NCBI GenBank assembly: GCA_025526935.1
Contig: JAHLKD010000063.1
Coordinates: 124,001 to 188,000, forward strand
DNA from: Cladochytrium replicatum
Lineage: Eukaryota; Chytridiomycota; Chytridiomycetes; Cladochytriales; Cladochytriaceae
DNA: 64,000 bases
Direction: 5' to 3'
The notes beneath the pieces are model-generated. The model was not told the DNA's origin, ran no database searches, and saw only the letters and a program-made list of their open reading frames with translations. The translations under genes and the position numbers were made by a program. Positions 11,940-21,165 of this stretch are shown piece by piece; position 1 is the first letter of the stretch; every line of letters starts with the position of its first letter.

Positions 11940-12869
11940 TTATCTACGTGAGCTTGTCGGATCCAACTGCTTAACAACCTCTTTCAACCCCCCATGCACC
12001 TCAAGCTGCATGTAGCTCATCGCTCCACTGCGTGCAACTACAACTGCATTGAGTGTCACTATCGTTGACTCTGCTTTCCCGTTAGCGCTCGCTGGTCCTG
12101 GTCGCACTCCCATTATAATCGTCGGGTTGACCATAGCGCATGATGTCGTCTCGTTATCGCATTCTGTCAACTTGACACCGTCGAGTCTGACGTAACCCAG
12201 GCAGTTTTTCCTCACAAACGATTCAACATCGCCGCGGCGGGAGAGTGTGCCGCTTGGTATGGTGTATACCACCTCGGCGTCGCAGTCCGCGTCGGTCTCG
12301 ACGTCTCGTGGGTTCGAAGAGACGATGCCGACGACTCCGGTCCGCTCGATCACGTATGCTATCTGGTTACGGTTGACGAATATCTCGCTGGTTCGGGTTG
12401 AAACCTTGCATGCGAGACGGACGAGTTGGATGGAGCTGTAGCTCGGAGGTGGGTCCGTGATTCGGCAGATGCACGGTGCAGAGCCTGATGTAGCAGCAGT
12501 TCGAGGCTGGACGCTCGAGGAAGAAGACTCCATACGATTCAAATTACATGGCGTTATGGGAGACGAGCGAGGACGCTCGCTTCGACGTTGCTGAAGCACT
12601 GAGGGTAGTGGCGACGCGCTAGACGTCGCGAAATATTTCGGTACATTCGTTGCTGACATTGGACTCGATCGGTCGACTACTTCCAAAGGCTTGTGCCTGG
12701 TGGGCAGACTGGCCGTAGAAACGCGTTCAAGTAACATGCCCAGTGGCATATCATCGTCGTCGCTGTCGGGTAAAGGTGTTGGAACGGTGGGAGACGGATA
12801 TTCGACGCGCTCGGTGTTGAGGTAGAGCTGAGCGTTGTTGTTGTTGTTGTTCCGTTGTTGGGGTTCCAT
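11940..12869 (-). CDS. Hypothetical protein with PPxY motif and low-complexity N-terminus
   Basis: This ORF has 309 residues from the ATG at 12869. The frame is open further upstream, but a TATA-like CTTATAAAG at 12923-12915 lies just before this ATG, which favours the shorter form. The first half is low in complexity: a run of Asn (NNNNNN), an SDDDD acid cluster and many Ser. A PPPSY motif (PPxY type, bound by WW domains of Nedd4/Rsp5 ligases) lies near the middle. The second half (about residues 140-300) looks globular, with alternating hydrophobic strands and several Cys. No signal peptide or membrane segment is seen. I do not recognise the family. Confidence 0.55.
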   Translation of the reverse strand: MEPQQRNNNNNNAQLYLNTERVEYPSPTVPTPLPDSDDDDMPLGMLLERVSTASLPTRHKPLEVVDRSSPMSATNVPKYFATSSASPLPSVLQQRRSERPRSSPITPCNLNRMESSSSSVQPRTAATSGSAPCICRITDPPPSYSSIQLVRLACKVSTRTSEIFVNRNQIAYVIERTGVVGIVSSNPRDVETDADCDAEVVYTIPSGTLSRRGDVESFVRKNCLGYVRLDGVKLTECDNETTSCAMVNPTIIMGVRPGPASANGKAESTIVTLNAVVVARSGAMSYMQLEVHGGLKEVVKQLDPTSSRR

Positions 12870-12914
12870 GTAAATCGAATGAGGAAGGAGGTAAGTTGGT
12901 GCGGTAGCAGAGGG

Positions 12915-12923
12915 CTTTATAAG
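12915..12923 (-). promoter_or_regulatory. Possible TATA box
   Basis: CTTATAAAG on the minus strand lies about 46 bp upstream of the proposed ATG at 12869. It is used here to choose the shorter start of the downstream ORF. Confidence 0.3.
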
Positions 12924-13239
12924 TGTGCACGAGAAAGTCAATGTCATGCGGCGGATGTCAGGTTGAGCCTGCGATCGGAAATAACCAGTGGACGGCGTGT
13001 CGTTGTCGATGGCGTTGTTCTGCAAATAGAACCTTGGTGGTGCGGTTATTGGCTCAACGGCGCGCCTTTCAAGCGCGTGGACATGTGACTTTTTAACATC
13101 CGCGAATTTGAATGTTCTTGTTTTGAAATGTTCCACTGTTAAAGCTTCCTGTCTATCTTGTCTTGCTCGTGTTTGTTATCTTAATAAAAATGAGTTGTCT
13201 CGTACGTGAATCTGTCTTGAATCTTGAATCTTGTCTTGA

Positions 13240-13376
13240 ATGTACGCTGATCTTGAATATGGCTTGATGCGTGCATACTTGGCAAGAGAAGAGTCCATCT
13301 CCATCCACACTTTTAGCCCACTGGCAACAAGGTCGTCGTACATTCTCTTGACCTTGGCTTTGCTGTCCGATCTTAG
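13240..13376 (-). pseudogene. Relic of an NLR TIR exon (exon 3)
   Basis: Read on the minus strand, this stretch encodes SDSKAKVKRMYDDLVASGL and then KVWMEMD. It aligns with exon 3 of the NLR genes, where the intact 21-kb copy reads WDSQDKVKQIYDELVAAGL then SVWMDMEQM. The similarity fades after the Met-Asp and no NACHT or WD40 sequence follows. It is therefore an isolated remnant of a further family member. Confidence 0.7.
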
Positions 13377-13767
13377 CTCGATAAATAAGTGTCACTCAAC
13401 AAAAATGGACGGATCACGAAATGGGGTGGGTAAGCGAAGTGGACATATTCGTGCCTTGGTTGATGGAAGCGATCGGGCTTAATAAGCAATTCATTAGAAT
13501 CTGCAAGCCAATACGGACAGCTACACATTTTGGACTGCCTCGAACTCCGATGCACGCGAATATTATGGATTGTGAAAGCATACGGGACATTACGAGTTCT
13601 TGTTGGGAGAGCAATCAGAAGGATTTGGTTTCAGAATTTGGGTGTAAACCGTTCTCGTGTATCCATACTATTGCTGCTAACTTCAATCGAAACGCTATTG
13701 ATAGTATTATTAGTAACATTAAAAAAATTGAGTCATTTTACCCAACGGTCAAATTTTGTGTCCCACA
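13377..13767. other. Upstream region of the second F-box-like/ankyrin gene; no other gene seen
   Basis: This stretch is AT-rich and has only short frames. It probably holds the promoter of the gene starting at 13768. I saw no clear TATA element. Confidence 0.4.
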
Positions 13768-15219
13768 ATGTCCAACCAAAAGCTGCTGTTGACCAACCTG
13801 CCGAGCGAACTCATCTCCATTATCACGACGCACATTCCGACCATCCAAGAAGCATATGAGCTTAAACGAACGTGCAAATACCTCCACTCTTCCGTCAACC
13901 GACTCCTGGTCTCCGATTCTCTGGCGCAAATCTACGAACGTTTTTACGTCGGTTACCATGAGTTCGCCCCCATCGGAGCTCTACGGCCGATCTTACTAAA
14001 CATTAAAGATGAGTTCCACCTCGCACCCGTTGTACATCTGAAAAGCACTCCCGTAATCAAGGAAGATAACGAGCGGTTGGGCTTGGAAGCACCGCCTGAG
14101 CTCAATTGGACACTGGCATTCGCAATCGCGGGGAAATGCGATTGGAAATCGGTGTACACAAAGATCATCCGTGAAGACAGCTCTTTCGAGACGTATTTCA
14201 TGGGTCTTCGGTTCAGCGTGTTGGGAACGTCGGCCGAGATCGTGAAGGAGCTTCTTGGAATGAATCCTGGGATACTGAAGAAAAATTTTGACGATTGTTG
14301 GATAGCGGTTGGCGCGACAGAAGAGAATCCGGAAGTCTATGAGATTTATCATCACTATCATTACCGTGGAGATGTTCATGGATACCTGCTTCATATTGCG
14401 GGATTGCATGAGAATGTTTGGGCCAAGCGATATCTGGAATCCAGCGTGGTACGCGACATGAAGAATCAGAGGATAACCAGACGACGAATTGCCTCGGACG
14501 ACGATGAAGAGGGATATCCATTGGAAGTTTATGACGACATTGAGCCTTCTTTAACGGAACTCGACGCTCCGGCTCCAGTTTATCCCGATATTAAAGATGT
14601 CAACCGTGCAATAGAGTTGGACGCTCTAAGGCGATACAGAGGCTTTCTGGAGCAAGGGAACTTTGGCTCGGACATGTTTCTGTCTCATCTCCAGTGGGCT
14701 TCAAGAAATGGTGCTATTCGAGTTGTTCAGTACTTGGTGGAAGAAAAGGGTGTCGATTTCCATCACAATCAAGAGGAAGCGTCCACATGGGCATGCGAGT
14801 TCGGGCACTTTGAGTTGGTCAGCTTTTTTCTCAATCACGGCAGTGACATCAGAATCTTTTCCCGCTTTGCGATGAAGTACGCTGCTCAGTTCGGTCTATT
14901 CAAGTTTTTCACAAGCATGGATCGAAGAGGGGTTGATTACGACAGGAACTCTTGCTTCTTAGAAGCTTGTGAACATGGTCGCACTGGTGTTGCGAATTAC
15001 TTAGTGTCAATGTACCGAGAGTGTTTCACCCAGGCGTTGCTTGATGAGGGTTTGATGATGGCAGCCAGTGGTCGAAGTCAAGAAAAGACGATACGCTATT
15101 TGGTTTCACTTGGTGCGGATAAGTACTCTTGCGGTGGACAAATTTTGGAATGTGATTATTTCATGTTTGAGAAGGAAGATGGAGGGAGCTCTGGAAGTGA
15201 ACTACACTGGGATTTATGA
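13768..15219 (+). CDS. F-box-like protein with ankyrin-type repeats (second paralogue)
   Basis: A single exon from the ATG at 13768 gives 483 residues. The F-box-like start (LPSELISIITTHIPTIQEAY, then LKRTCKYLHSSVN) matches the 2197-3573 protein closely. An acidic linker (SDDDEE) follows, then ankyrin-like units: LQWASRNGAIRVVQYLVEE, WACEFGHFELVSFFL, MKYAAQFGLFKFF and a C-terminal unit RSQEKTIRYLVSLGADK. All parts of the family are present and the frame is open throughout, so this looks functional. Its flanks do not match the duplicated blocks at 1065 and 28432, so it is an older paralogue. Target recognition by the ankyrin part and recruitment by the F-box part are inferred from architecture. 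Confidence 0.75.
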   Translation: MSNQKLLLTNLPSELISIITTHIPTIQEAYELKRTCKYLHSSVNRLLVSDSLAQIYERFYVGYHEFAPIGALRPILLNIKDEFHLAPVVHLKSTPVIKEDNERLGLEAPPELNWTLAFAIAGKCDWKSVYTKIIREDSSFETYFMGLRFSVLGTSAEIVKELLGMNPGILKKNFDDCWIAVGATEENPEVYEIYHHYHYRGDVHGYLLHIAGLHENVWAKRYLESSVVRDMKNQRITRRRIASDDDEEGYPLEVYDDIEPSLTELDAPAPVYPDIKDVNRAIELDALRRYRGFLEQGNFGSDMFLSHLQWASRNGAIRVVQYLVEEKGVDFHHNQEEASTWACEFGHFELVSFFLNHGSDIRIFSRFAMKYAAQFGLFKFFTSMDRRGVDYDRNSCFLEACEHGRTGVANYLVSMYRECFTQALLDEGLMMAASGRSQEKTIRYLVSLGADKYSCGGQILECDYFMFEKEDGGSSGSELHWDL

Positions 15220-15398
15220 AGTAAAATGAAAGAACGGCCAGTTTAATTGAGCATATGAGATCATACAACCATTGAAAAGATGAAATGGAGGTGCTGGAAG
15301 ATCCTACTAAACTAATCGAAATGATGCTCATTAACTTTAAGGAAATGCAATTATGCAGTCTGTCTCTTCACAACGATACACTGTCAGTACTTCGCGCT

Positions 15399-17149
15399 CT
15401 AAGCTGATTTGGTGAAAAACGAATCACCCATGATACTAGGTGCAGAGACGCGCACGCCTGTCGCCGTCGATCCGTCCACCACAAACGTCAACGACCCAGC
15501 GTAGGGATCTCCAACCAGAACGAACGTGTCCCCATAAAAGTGAGTAATGATGATTTCTCCGATATCGAGTGGACCACGAAGACCCAACTTGTCCGCAAAG
15601 TAATTGAATGAATAGTTCTGGAACTTGATTCTCATGGGATTCACGGTGGTGTTTGATGGGATCGGTAACGTATCATTCGTTAAAACTATGTCCATCGCAC
15701 CTCACACTCCGTTTTCGTAAGTCCCCAAGAACGCGGTCGAGTTGATAGTGGGAAGCGGAAGAGGTGTTGGAAGGCTCTCATAGGCTTGAGCTACGGCAGC
15801 ATTGTACGCCAGGTCTGCATTGACCTTTTCTTGCTCCGCGTCACTGAATGCCGTATTGCTGTCATCGCCAAAGAGAAGCCTTGGCACATAACGTTCAGGC
15901 AGTGATCGCTACTCGAAATCTCATCTTCCGTACCTGTCGATAATGTGGTTTAGTGCAGGCGCTCCCCAGTCCACACTGTTGTTTCTAAAACGTTTCTTAT
16001 AAGGGAATAATGCCAAAAAGGAAACTTCTGTTCAAACACTTACGTGAGAACGAACACTCCGAAACTGTCCTCCGGGAAAATTCTGACACCGCAAGTCATC
16101 GTGGTTCCGCCATTGTGCCAGTACGACGATTTCCCTCGGTATGGGAGGATGGCCCAGCCAAGGCCGTACGAGAAAGAGGGGTTGTGCACGACAAAAGAGT
16201 TGCTGAACGCCTCCGGAGACAGAACTTGTGTGCCGTTTTCAGACGCTCCCTTCTTCAGGAGAAACTTCAGGTACTTCACCAAGTCTTCAGCGTTCGTTGA
16301 AACAGCTTCCGCCGGCGCAACCCACGAGAAGTCAACCGAGACCATTGGATCGTCCCACGAAAACTCCAGGATCGGGATTCCAGTTGCAGTGTCAACCGAA
16401 GAGCTCGCTGAATCGCTCCGTAATTCGTCCTCCATCCAGAGTCCAAGATCACCCGTAGTCCGAGTCATGTTGAGAGGATCAAACAGCTCCGCTTTCATCA
16501 TCGCATACCAATTCTTGAAGTCATTGGTCTTGCAGTCACTAGTGGGCCTCTTAGCCTGATTGCATTGGTACACATCAGACGCCACCAAGCCGGCAAGCGC
16601 ATGCATGTGGTTTTGATACTCCGCTCCATCCCTGAACTTATACGAGGGCTCAAGGTATCGCACATGATTGTCCAAAAAGTCGCCAGTGTTGTTGAACATT
16701 TCAATCGCAAGATCTGCTCGAGGCAAACCCGTTTGGTGAGAAAGCAGGTCCACAAAGTTTGCGTTCAGTGTTGTGGTCGAGTCGTTGAATCGGACAGATG
16801 GTCGGTAGTCCACGACAGGCCTCGTCATGTTGAGAATCCCCTGTTCTGCAAGCCGCGAGATCACAAACCCGTTCATGGCTTTCGAAGTTGACCCCATATG
16901 GAAGATGGTCTGTGCGGTCACCAGATCTCCTTTGGCATTGCGCACGCCCAGCCCGTCGGAAATCAGAACTTTGTCGCCAAAGTCGCTCACTACCACGATC
17001 GCGACACCAGGAACGTTCCATCGTTGGCGGTAATGTTCCAATTCTTGACCAATTCTTGGAGAACAGTGTTAGGGTCAGCTGCGGCGACGTAAGAAACAAA
17101 AATTGCACAGATGGTTGCGAAAAGAATGGGCGATTGATCGGACGATCAT
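15399..17149 (-). pseudogene. Beta-lactamase-fold serine hydrolase (class C/LACTB-like), decayed
   Basis: The main frame (about 17035-16040) has all three family motifs: GSTSK (catalytic SxxK), EYQNH (YxN) and YWHNGGTT (HxG type). Family members are secreted or organellar esterases and peptidases. A 5' signal-peptide-like stretch (ILFATICAIFVSYVAAAD) lies at about 17125-17070, but the frame shifts within it (one extra C after the start at 17149) and again near 17045. Exon 2 begins after a GT..AG intron (about 16045-15990). After HIIDR two in-frame stops follow and no intron of normal size can remove them. A TGA at 15702 interrupts the C-terminal domain (ENGV then GAMDIVL). The damage suggests a pseudogene; assembly or base-call errors remain possible. 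Confidence 0.65.
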
Positions 17150-18035
17150 TCTTCGAGCCCTTATGTTCTCGGATTTGGTGTGCCATGTCAACATGTCAAG
17201 GGGTTTCTTTGGGACAATCCCACCTTTTTGAACTCACTGCCAAAATTTCCGTCCCGGCGATGCAGAGAATTATCAACGACACGGGTGCAGAATTGGGATG
17301 TCTTTCTCCACTGCAGATTGAAAAATTTCCTATCTCGGCTGCTTTTGGAGCATCAGCGAATTTGACATGGGGAGGCTTAAATTTGCATGGATTCTTTTGC
17401 TTCAGCTTTAATGAAGTAGTGATTTTAAGTTCTGGGAAACTACGGCACCTCAAACAACAGTTAGTTATTCGCAATCATTCAATCCAATCTTTCCCATGAC
17501 CATTTTTCCCCGCACGTTCCAGGGGGGTACCGGCTCAAGCTTAAGTCAGCTCCACTTCCACAATTACAGCACACGCGTATTCACTGCCGGGGTGCAGTAG
17601 ATGGCACAAGTCAGGATAGACATCTGAATGGTGGAATGAGTGCGGGACGCACCTTGCCATGCTAATGTGAACGGCCACGGTTCGGATCTGGAATGGGGGC
17701 GATCGAGCACCCATGAAATAAAGTATTACCTTAGTGTGTTTGATTGGGTGAGCTCGTGAGGTGTTCTTCACTAATGGAAGATGGTGATCTTGACACCATA
17801 TGGACGAAAAATTCGCAGACCAAGCGAAGACGGGCACAAAAGCAGTGAGTTAGCTTGGAAAGGACCAGCCTCTCAGCAATAGATATGGCAAATGTCCAGT
17901 CACTTTACGATTCCCGTTTATCCCAAAGGAATGTGCTAATATGATTCAGGAGCGGTCTGGAGCAATGGAACTTTTGTAGAATTTTAGGGAAGATGCTCTG
18001 GGGTAATTAATAACAAGAGAAACAAATATCCTACG
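17150..18035. other. No gene seen
   Basis: Short frames only on both strands (17196-17474 and 17541-17837, minus) without recognisable motifs. The right end contains the 3' flank of the WWK-repeat gene. Confidence 0.4.
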
Positions 18036-19178
18036 TCAACCTTCCACATTGTTTCTCATATGCGTCCGCCACCACTCAGATACGCTGGGGTCGCCTCTCC
18101 AGTACACCATCGCCTGATCTGAATACCTCAGCTCAAGACCACTGGTTCTCCACCAATCCAACACATCGAGACGTCCGTTCCGAATCGCGAGATGAATAGA
18201 GTTTGCAGAGTATTTCGGCTTCAGTCCGCTTGACTTCCACCAATCCAGCACCTCGATCCGTCCAAACTCACTCGCCATGTCCATCGCAGCCATCGAGTAT
18301 TTGAGTCCCAGTCCGCTGGAGTTCCACCAATCGAGAGCGGCGACGAAGCCGTTCTTGCTTGCATAGTCCATTGCGAAGCACGAGTATTTAATCTTGAGAC
18401 CGCAGTTCTTCCACCAGTCCATGATCGCCACGTTCCCAACACACGACGCGAGATCCAGAGCAGCTTCCGAGTATCCCATGTTCAAACCCGTTGCTTTCCA
18501 CCACATGAGAACATAAAGGTGTCCGTTCCCGCTCGCATCGTCGATGGGCGATATGTGCTCGTCCGAGTCCGAGTACCATAGCTCGAATCCGCTGTTCTTC
18601 CACCAGTCGAGCACATCGATTCTTCCGTATCGAGTGGCTTGATCCACGGCAGACCAATTGTATTTTACTTCCAGCCCACTTGCCTTCCACCAATCTAGAG
18701 CCTTCAGATGCCCGCGCCGGCTCGGCCACGCAGTGCTCTTCTCGGTGTACACCAGGGGAAGTCCGCTCCTTTTCCACCACTCTAGAACATCGACATGTCC
18801 AAACCCGCTGGCTCGGTCAATGGGGTTGAAATTGTTCTCGATGTCGTCTGGGTCGTCTGAAGTGTACTTGAGGTCTAGTCCGCTCCGTTTCCACCATTCG
18901 AGGACGTGGACGTGCCCGTTTGCGCTGGCGCTCACCATCGCGGTTACGGTATAGATTAGCGTGCGGGAGGATGCGAGATGAAGATCGAGAACGGAGGTGA
19001 GACCCAGCTCGCTGGCCTTGTCCATAGAAAGCGCCGGATCAAGAGGGAGAAGCTCAATCTGCACATGGCGTCGGCGTAGGAATGCGGCAGCACGGAATGC
19101 TTGCACAGTGAATCCGCTCGAACGTCCGAGAGTGATCAAGATCTTGTCGGTGAGTTCAACGGGAAGCTTGGGAGCCAT
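18036..19178 (-). CDS. F-box-like protein with WWK-SGL ankyrin-like repeats
   Basis: A single exon of 380 residues from the ATG at 19178. The N-terminus MAPKLPVELTDKILITLG is F-box-like. From about residue 70 there are roughly nine to ten repeats of about 32 residues with the pattern VLDWWK.SGL...YS..A.D.AS..G, for example VLEWWKRSGLDLKYTSDDP and ALDWWNSSGLGLKYS. Helix-turn-helix spacing and the A.D.AS..G phrase resemble ankyrin-type repeats. The repeats differ most in the residues after SGL and before YS. No signal peptide or membrane segment is seen. I infer an intracellular adaptor whose repeats bind a variable partner; this is not shown. A related two-module layout occurs at 2197 and 13768. 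Confidence 0.7.
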   Translation of the reverse strand: MAPKLPVELTDKILITLGRSSGFTVQAFRAAAFLRRRHVQIELLPLDPALSMDKASELGLTSVLDLHLASSRTLIYTVTAMVSASANGHVHVLEWWKRSGLDLKYTSDDPDDIENNFNPIDRASGFGHVDVLEWWKRSGLPLVYTEKSTAWPSRRGHLKALDWWKASGLEVKYNWSAVDQATRYGRIDVLDWWKNSGFELWYSDSDEHISPIDDASGNGHLYVLMWWKATGLNMGYSEAALDLASCVGNVAIMDWWKNCGLKIKYSCFAMDYASKNGFVAALDWWNSSGLGLKYSMAAMDMASEFGRIEVLDWWKSSGLKPKYSANSIHLAIRNGRLDVLDWWRTSGLELRYSDQAMVYWRGDPSVSEWWRTHMRNNVEG

Positions 19179-19592
19179 TCTTGCGACTGATCCTTGGCGG
19201 GATCCTTGGTGTGGCAAAGCCAACTCTCAAATCAGAGCATCCTTGGGACCTCGATCAAGCGAATCAACGAACTGCCAGTCGACTCGAAAGCATGAACAGT
19301 CACACTCTCCAGCAAAACCGCTCCAACTTGGCATCAAGCTATTTGACTATTTACCAGAGCAGCTCAAACCCACAATCATCGATTACTTCCAGATGATTAA
19401 TCCTCCGAAGAAGTTATTGATATAAACTAATAATCATTGCATCTTATTTGTATGCCATTGGCCAAAAAGCCATGGAGAAAAATAGTTGATGAGTTAACCT
19501 TTTTTTCGGTGCGAAATTTTCATCTGTAATGGCAAAACCAATGGTGGCACGGTGGTTTTTTAAGCAGAGCAGAGCATCCCGAAAACATCCAA

Positions 19593-20326
19593 ATGCCCAC
19601 CATTGAAAGTTTGAACCAGTTTCCAGCCAAGACCGATCGTTGTGTGCTTCGATTCGTCGACTCCGATGACATCGATCAGCTCCAAAAAGCGGCCACTAAC
19701 CCCAATGTATTTCGTTACTTGAACAATCTGTTCCCCCACCCGTATGCAATAATAACATTCTCGAAATCCTCTTTTTTCTGATCGATTGGGTTCAGGTACA
19801 CCACCAAGGACGCAGAAGGTTGGACAAATCTCAACTCATACGAGTCGACACGACAGCGCATCCAGTCCACAAGTGATAAACTGGTCGGGCTTTCCCTATG
19901 CATCGAGATTGATGGGCAAGTGAGCGGATCCATAGGTTACAGGTACGACGCTCCGCATACGTCGCAACTTAAATATAAAAACTGACGTTTCCGATCAGAT
20001 TCGGATCTGACCTCAGCCAACGCATCGTGACAATCGGGTACTGGCTCGCCGAGCCTGTGTGGGGGAAAGGTTATGCAACGGAATGTGTTCGCTGGCTGCT
20101 GGATTTTATCGTGCGCGAGGAAACAACCGCGGTCAGGATAGAAGCTGGTGCATTTGCACCCAATCACGGCAGTCGGAGAGTGCTAGAGAAGAGTGGATTT
20201 GTGCTTGAGTCGATACAAAAGTGTGCGATTGCAAAAGGGAAGGATTTGGTGTACGACAAGGCGTTGATGGTTTACTTGTTGGATGATCGATTAAGGAAAG
20301 GGGATGTGACTTATGTCGAAAATTAA
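19593..20326 (+). CDS. GNAT-family N-acetyltransferase
   Basis: Three exons (19593-19741, 19796-19942, 19999-20326) with GT..AG introns of 54 and 56 bp give 207 residues. The fold signature of RimJ/RimL-type acetyltransferases is present: TDRCVLRFVDSDDIDQL at the start, IGYWLAEPVWGKGYATECV (acetyl-CoA binding loop, with G.GYA in the place of the Q/RxxGxG/A motif), and NHGSRRVLEKSGFV near the end. Such enzymes move an acetyl group from acetyl-CoA to an amine of a protein or small molecule; the substrate cannot be read from sequence. The frame is intact and the splice phases agree, so the gene looks functional. Confidence 0.85.
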
Positions 20327-20559
20327 GAAGCCTTGCAACTGTAACTAGAAGAGGAACTGATTGCGAATCGTTGCGTTTGAGCTATTCTTGGATGTGACTA
20401 TACGAGATCCTTCACGAAAGGTCGAAATGATGAGCCAAGCTACGACCCTCCATAGCAAATTCGGTACAATTTATTCAAGCCTATTGGAATTCCACAGATC
20501 AATAGGCCTGTTGGAATTCCACAGATCAATAACACCAGTATGGGCTGCTTGCATTCCAC

Positions 20560-21130
20560 TAATCGGGAACATCAATATGCCGTCCGGGACCACTTCAGCC
20601 CAATTCCGCTTGCCTTCCACCAATCGAGATATCAGCAAGGAAGAACCGATGAGCTCCTCGCCCGTCTCGCGCTTCTTACTCTTCAGCGGCACCAAGATCA
20701 CCGCGTCCGTCCTAGACAGCGTCACAGCTCCCTCCCTCGCAACTACGACTCCGACGACGCCCTCAACTTATCCCGCGTATCCTCGTCCTCCGCCCCACAA
20801 GAACCGTCCGCCTGCGCTTGTGATTGCCGTCCGTGTCGGTCCCGGAACCACCAAGGGAAGCCTCGTGCTATCCATGCTCTTGCCCTAACAGAACGACGTC
20901 AAATTCTACCGGGACAGTTTCAAATTCATCGGCATCCTGGCCAGTGTCTCAGGAGTCGGGTTAGTTTTCGCCAGCGGGCATTTCCTGGCGCTCGGGGTGT
21001 TGTTGTAGACGATCGTGGGGAGCCTCGTCACGATAGTGGTGCCGCCTGCACTCCCAGCCACGATGGCGATCGGGATCTCGTTTGCGATAGAGAGTCAAAG
21101 GTGGAGGGAAGTAATTTGCCACGGTAACGC
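20560..21130 (+). pseudogene. Relic of a P5-type (ATP13A/Ypk9-like) cation-transporting ATPase
   Basis: Scattered frames reproduce core stretches of P5-type ATPases: FLLFSGTKI, then VRVGPGTTKGSLV, then NDVKFYRDSFKFIGILA, then VTIVVPPALPATMAIGISFA. The last is the membrane segment with the PPALP motif just before the phosphorylation site; the DKTGT site itself is missing here. A Ser/Pro-rich insert splits the first two. Stops occur (for example TAG near 21015) and the frame changes. The relic ends about 40 bp before the NLR start at 21166. A second relic of the same gene lies at 58040-58735. P5B ATPases export polyamines or other cations from lysosome or vacuole; this copy cannot. Confidence 0.75.
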
Positions 21131-21165
21131 CACACCCATAAGACGAAGGACATCCACAGCTTGAA

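Noticed and set aside
15399-17149. Reassigned TGA codon as explanation of the broken hydrolase
   Set aside because: Genes elsewhere in the window, such as the last exon of IFT172, end with TGA, and the interrupted position does not call for Trp.
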